In this document: positions 58,827-64,000 of the stretch, one piece after another | How positions within the stretch are numbered: position 1 is the first letter of the stretch | How the letters are laid out: each line of letters starts with the position of its first letter | Source of the DNA: Oasisia sp. SBJ-2009 | Taxonomy: Eukaryota > Annelida > Polychaeta > Sabellida > Siboglinidae | Length of the DNA: 64,000 nucleotides | NCBI GenBank assembly: GCA_964017155.1 | Contig: OZ024856.1 | Location: forward strand, 39,645,409 to 39,709,408 | Direction of reading: 5' to 3' | Made by a program: the position numbers and the translations under genes | Notes under the pieces: model-generated | The model's input: only the letters and a program-made list of their open reading frames with translations | What the model was told of the DNA's origin: nothing | Database searches by the model: none

Positions 58827-59429
58827 CAACAGTTTAACATCATTTAACATCGAATTGATGCCGTGAATCAGCAAGCGATAACTTCCCCGCGTCAAAACAG
58901 GTAACGATGTTGACAGACGAATCAGTCGAACCAACAACAATCAGACATCGGCGACAATCACCCCGTTACGTCACACTTCCGTCTTTTTCACCCCCGACCC
59001 CTTTCTCAAAGCGCCCCATGCAACCCCGCATCGATGGCTGTTCGATGTTTTGCGGTGACAATGCCTAAATCCCTGCATCCTATCGCCGTTTCTCCCTGCC
59101 CCTTGGCGGCCCCCGACATCAAGGCCGGGCCGCCGGCCTCGCTCCGTCTGTTTGCGGCGTAAAGCACCGCGACGGGGCCGCTTTGTCCCGGCACACGATG
59201 GCTCCGTGACGGCGTGACGCAACGAGCACACCTGTGGCTTTGAGGTGCGAAAACTGTTACATGGACAATTAGCTTGTCCTAAGTGGCCGGTGGGTGTTCC
59301 TCGCAGAGTCACGTGAGACGGGATACATTATTTGGATAGGTTCAGTCCATGAATTAAATTCAGTGAAATGAGTTTTCATTTATCAATATTACAGCAAATA
59401 TATATTTTGTATATTTACTATATAATATA

Positions 59430-59434
59430 TAATG

Positions 59435-59506
<72 letters not shown>
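59430..59506. repeat. (TA)n microsatellite
   Basis: TA repeat, intergenic. Confidence 0.95.
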
Positions 59507-59508
<2 letters not shown>

Positions 59509-59990
59509 AACTCACCTTTACCTCACCTGGTTACGATCGTTATAAAAGCCGTGTGAACATATCAATACGTACAGGGAACAGAGAATTGTAGTGATAGTTT
59601 GTATAGTTTGTTCAGACACTTTCGTCTTTAATTGGTTCCGTCTCTGTGGCAGATACTGGCGATCGTGACGGCTGAGTGCTTTGTGCGGTAGCTCTATGGC
59701 GCTCCGTCTAAATCATGTTCCCATATATCTAGCATGTATTATTACTCACTGACGTTCTTTGCATCTATCTGCCTCCATTGTTCTCTGTTTTTATTACACG
59801 TTTAGCCGCAACACAAACACAACAGACATGACTGTATTTTCATATTTTATACATAATATTAGCATACACATAACACACATTTGGAAATTTCTGATGTTTT
59901 TACATGGAGACATATTTTTATTATTTAATTACACACAAATAATACAACGTCCTGTTGTATTGTGCATATATAGCTTCTTCTTGTTGTTGT

Positions 59991-60108
<118 letters not shown>

Positions 60109-61109
60109 TGTGCGTATGCATGTGTGTGTTCGCGCGCGAGTGCCTATCCGTGTGTAGGTATGTATAGCGATTATTCATTACAGAAATAAAACGAAAGTGA
60201 ATTAACCAGACCAGACACGTTTAATAAAGCAGCCTTATCACAAACATGACAAACATTATTAGTATAACAACATCGATTATATGAAACACAGGTAAAACGC
60301 AATACAGAGTTGATTGGAATGTGTCAGGCGGTATAATTGAGGGGGCCCACCATCAAACAACTCCCCATATCAACCACCGTCCGTCGGTGTACCTGCTGTA
60401 AGACGTTTGACACCTGCCGAAGCTGACAAGTTTACGACGAGTGTCGTGGTCTTTGACGGCCGGGCGCGAGTGTGGGTGTCGTAAACAGGACGCCAGGCCG
60501 TGGCGTGTCGTCTACGAGCCTGTCACACAGCACGGCCTGTCACAACAACGCAATACGACGGTCTCCACTCAGCCAGTTATGGGGCTAACCTACAATGACG
60601 CTCACAAAAACACGGAACTCGACCTCCAAAAACCTCCAACTGCACCTTGTTTGACCCCATTCACTGTTATCCACCGATCAACCTCTTCAGACCCAAAAAA
60701 ATGCGCCGATTCATCGGTCATTTAATACGGATTTCCTGTAATAAAAATATTTTCGATCCGTAACTTCACCTTAAATACATCGTTTTTTTGGGGAGGAGCT
60801 ATCCTGGAAGGTGTTTGCAAAGAGGTGGGTACAAGAACGCCTGGACAATGTGGTCAGTACACTGGACCTGTCATTAATACTATAATTACATGTCTACGTA
60901 TGCAGTACAAATACGATAATATCGTCCACTATACTGATTATCATTCTTCAAGAAACTTTTCTACTTTTAACCATAAATCATTATCATTAGCTCCTAGCTT
61001 CTTCATCCATCCATTGACGACTCACGCATTGTTTTCGATTACGAGTTTGCCTAATCCCTTGGTTTTGTCGCGCCATTGAGCTTGATCTTCGAGGATACTG
61101 GCGCAAAAG

Positions 61110-61357
<248 letters not shown>

Positions 61358-61838
61358 TCTGACAATGAAATGTGTCGCACTGAGTCATAATCTGTAACTA
61401 CCTGCATGGCGAGCAACACTGACACAGACACAGAAGGGTTAACAGTTTTATTAAGGTCTTGTTATCTCGCCAGAGTGTCTGGCTGCGGACACCGGCCAGC
61501 AGTGCCTGATAGCAGGCGAGTGACCACAACGCTAGATAAATTCTTATCAACCCCAACGTCGACTAGCTGGTCATAATGCCGCCATCTTGAATTGGGAAGT
61601 TAGAGTGAACAAGACGCAGCATACACAAATACTTAAATATAACTTTATTGATAAGTACAATTCATACTTGTATACAAATAAACATTCGTTTGATACAATT
61701 ATTTTGCGCGTATAGTGAAACAAAACAATTATCACATTATGATCATCTTTAATTGCGTCTGAATTGAACTATCAACTGGAGCAACGTGACAATGAGTAAA
61801 TTATACATAATATTTTATTATGTATACTTTAGAAATAT

Positions 61839-61845
<7 letters not shown>

Positions 61846-61894
<49 letters not shown>

Positions 61895-61957
61895 TATATA
61901 TATATACATATACATATACGTATATATATATACGCATATATATATATATATATATAC

Positions 61958-62014
<57 letters not shown>

Positions 62015-62023
62015 CATATATAC

Positions 62024-62098
<75 letters not shown>
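61846..62098. repeat. (TA)n cluster, about 250 bp
   Basis: TA repeats with TACATATACATATACG interruptions, about 0.5 kb from the FoxA 3' end. Confidence 0.96.
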
Positions 62099-62099
<1 letters not shown>

Positions 62100-62530
62100 C
62101 AATTGTCACATTTATACTTATATAACACAGTTACTGGGCACACGACTTCTCATGTAATACTGGCTCCATAAGCATGAGAAGAAACAAAACATTTTGGTAA
62201 ATAAATATAGGTATTTCATTATGATATGTTAACTTTTCGTAACACCAAATAGTCTGATAATTTCTAATTATTTAACGACGAATTTGATTCATGTAGTCAA
62301 TTAAACAATTATAACAATAAGTGTAATTAACATATGTACACATATACGGTCGAACACACGCACATGTACAACACCGGCATACGGGCGCAGAGCGCACGCA
62401 CAAGAAACACATACGATCAATCAATATTTCAAATACATAAAGAAGTCGACTCATTGTGCATTGCTGTTCCAATAGAACATCTTGGCGAGGGTAACTAAAC
62501 ATACTGTGGACAATACAACAGTCCTGTTAC

Positions 62531-62675
62531 AGTACGGTAGTACGACTACGCTCCGGCAGTCCGAATACATCCCCGGTAATCCGTCTACAGTCCGGTAGTC
62601 CGACTACAGTCCGGTAGTCCGGCTACAGTCTGGTAGTTCGTCTACTGTCCGGTAGTCCGGCTACAGTCCGGCGGT
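62531..62675 (-). repeat. 19-20-bp minisatellite spanning the FoxA stop codon and 3'UTR
   Basis: Six to seven diverged units; the plus-strand consensus is about TCCGGTAGTCCGACTACAG. The last FoxA codons (Ala, Gly, Leu) and the TAG stop at 62661-62663 lie in its gene-proximal unit. Each unit contains GTAGTC-C-GACTAC, a short hairpin. Confidence 0.85.
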
Positions 62676-63239
62676 CGACTGTGGCGTGTATGTCTTGTAG
62701 TAGGAACCATCGGCCGCCATCGTTACAGGTGGCGCTGCGAGCTGTCTGTCGGCAAGCGACTGTGGCGCCATGTACGGCGACCCTGGATACTCGGCTGTGG
62801 ACTGGACGGCGGACTGGACAGCGGCCTCGTATAGCTTCATGTCCAGCTTACTGTCCGACTGCTGCGACATGAGACTCGTGATCGAGAACGGGTGGTTGAA
62901 GTGCGGGTACGGCCCGCCAGATGGCACCCCACTCATCTGTGACGTCATGCCTAGCGGCTGGAGACCGGACGGCATCGCCATCGCCATCTGGCGGTGGCGC
63001 AAGGAATCGGCACCCATCGATGACAGCACATGGGAAACTGTCCGCAGCGCCCCCACCGTCGACGACACGCTGCCCGTCGGGACGCCAGGTGTCGATTCAC
63101 CGCGTTCCGGATCACGTGGTTGGTGTTGTTGTTGCTGTTGTTGTTGCTGCTGCTGCTGCTGATGTTGTTGTTGCTGCTGCTGCTGCTGTTGTTGCTGCTG
63201 TTGTTGCTGCTGTTGTTGTTGTTGCTGCTGCTGCTGCCT

Positions 63240-63275
<36 letters not shown>

Positions 63276-64000
63276 CTGCATATTTTGTTGTGAGGCGGCC
63301 ATGATGTTTTTGTTCGGAAGATCAGCCCGCGAGAGACTCGCTTGACCATTGTGTCCGGCCGTGCCGCCATCGCAACTGGCGGGACTCGAGTTTCCCCCGG
63401 CGTCCGCCTGCTCGTAGTCCCGGTAGTGGCCGTCAGAGGACGTGCCGTACTGACTTCCGGCGGAAGTAGGTGGCGTCATGATCGTGTCGCTGCGGTCGTC
63501 CTGGTCCGCGCCGTCGGCCGCCGTCTTCGGACACTTGAAGCGCTTCTGACGCCGCAGGTAGCAGCCGTTCTGGAACATGTTGCCGGCGTCAGGGTGTAGC
63601 GTCCAGTAGCTGCCCTTGCCCGGCCGCTCGGGCGAACGCGCCACCTTCAGGAAGCAGTCGTTGAACGAGAGACTGTGACGGATGGAGTTCTGCCAGCGCT
63701 GCTGGTTCTGGCGGTAGAACGGGAACAGGTCCATGATGAACTGGTAGATCTCGTTGAGCGTGCACATCTTGCTCGGAGACTGCTGGATCGCCATCGTGAT
63801 GAGCGAGATGTACGAGTAGGGCGGCTTGGCGTGCGTGTAGCTCCGTCGATAGGGCTTGTCACGTGGTTGTCCGAGTGACGTCACACCCCCTCCGACGCCG
63901 GGATGCCGCCGGGATCGTGTCCGAAACCTCCGATGGGGGCGAGCGACTGCGCCATCGAGCCCCCTACGGCGCTCATAGGGGGCATCATCCCGGGGGACGA
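62661..64000 (-). CDS. foxA: FoxA (HNF3/forkhead) transcription factor, 5'-partial, frame broken before the forkhead domain
   Basis: FoxA is a winged-helix pioneer factor used in animal endoderm, pharynx and axial midline. The main frame (62661-63884, 407 codons) holds [20 protein letters not shown], a full forkhead domain (63827 down to about 63535) with recognition helix [11 protein letters not shown], an acidic Ser/Gly linker, a poly-Q tract, and the C-terminal [10 protein letters not shown] motif (62894 down), the Groucho-type eh1-like element of FoxA. It ends [13 protein letters not shown] and TAG (62661-62663). [16 protein letters not shown] is diagnostic of FoxA. The preceding FoxA-like N-terminal residues ([17 protein letters not shown], then GGFGHDPGG) lie in another frame that ends at TGA 63881-63883, so a one- or two-base shift sits in the G-run/GTGT at 63882-63890. 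The first codon of the downstream frame here is GTG, not a credible start. The true start is beyond the window. No intron is visible. Confidence 0.96.
63124..63278 (-). repeat. foxA: FoxA poly-glutamine tract (mixed CAG/CAA)
   Basis: About 52 codons, nearly all Gln, broken by one Arg and two His into runs of roughly 13, 24 and 12. CAA and CAG are intermixed, which marks an older, less slippage-prone tract than a pure CAG run. It lies between the forkhead domain and the HPFSI motif. Vertebrate FoxA proteins lack a tract of this size here. Confidence 0.9.

Noticed and set aside
62681..63878. Several plus-strand ORFs opposite FoxA
   Set aside because: Antisense shadows of the GC-rich FoxA coding sequence and its CAG/CAA tract.
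63882..64000. Upstream continuation of the forkhead frame as the true FoxA N-terminus
   Set aside because: It is open but arginine-rich and unlike FoxA; the alternative frame reads as FoxA-like, so a frameshift is the better explanation.

Overview
The window is animal nuclear DNA, most likely from a marine bilaterian invertebrate. It is AT-rich and very rich in microsatellites, with long introns and short higher-GC exons. No prokaryotic gene organisation, CRISPR array or operon is visible. The species cannot be fixed from the sequence.

Two protein-coding genes can be supported, arranged tail to tail. (1) The plus strand of the left half (1446-32049) carries eleven phase-compatible exons of MIPOL1, a coiled-coil protein. 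They cover 616 residues down to the stop codon; the 5' end lies left of the window. The exons were joined by splice-site phase and by collinearity with the vertebrate MIPOL1 coiled coil. One 56-bp exon (7552-7607) has a GC donor and was found because the reading frame required it. (2) The minus strand at the right edge (62661-64000) carries most of a FoxA (HNF3/forkhead) gene: the end of the N-terminal region, a complete forkhead domain, a long poly-Q tract and the C-terminal HPFSI motif. The reading frame breaks just before the forkhead domain.

MIPOL1 next to FoxA in convergent orientation is part of the animal 'pharyngeal' gene cluster (nkx2.1, nkx2.2, pax1/9, slc25a21, mipol1, foxA). The MIPOL1 introns and the 30.6-kb intergenic region are therefore the natural place to look for long-range FoxA and pax1/9 control elements. 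Several compact, complex, higher-GC islands are listed as low-confidence candidates.

Layout: 1-2650, one MIPOL1 exon squeezed between two minisatellites; 2651-32049, remaining MIPOL1 exons in long introns with (TA)n and (CA)n tracts; 32050-36682, probable 3'UTR and intergenic DNA; 36683-37498, an 816-bp MULE-type DNA transposon remnant with inverted repeats and an 8-bp target duplication; 37499-62530, intergenic DNA dominated by microsatellites, including a 1-kb TGTATC array, a TGTTTGCG array joined to a GTGCGC array, and a LINE 3' end; 62531-64000, FoxA, with a 19-20-bp minisatellite that includes its stop codon.
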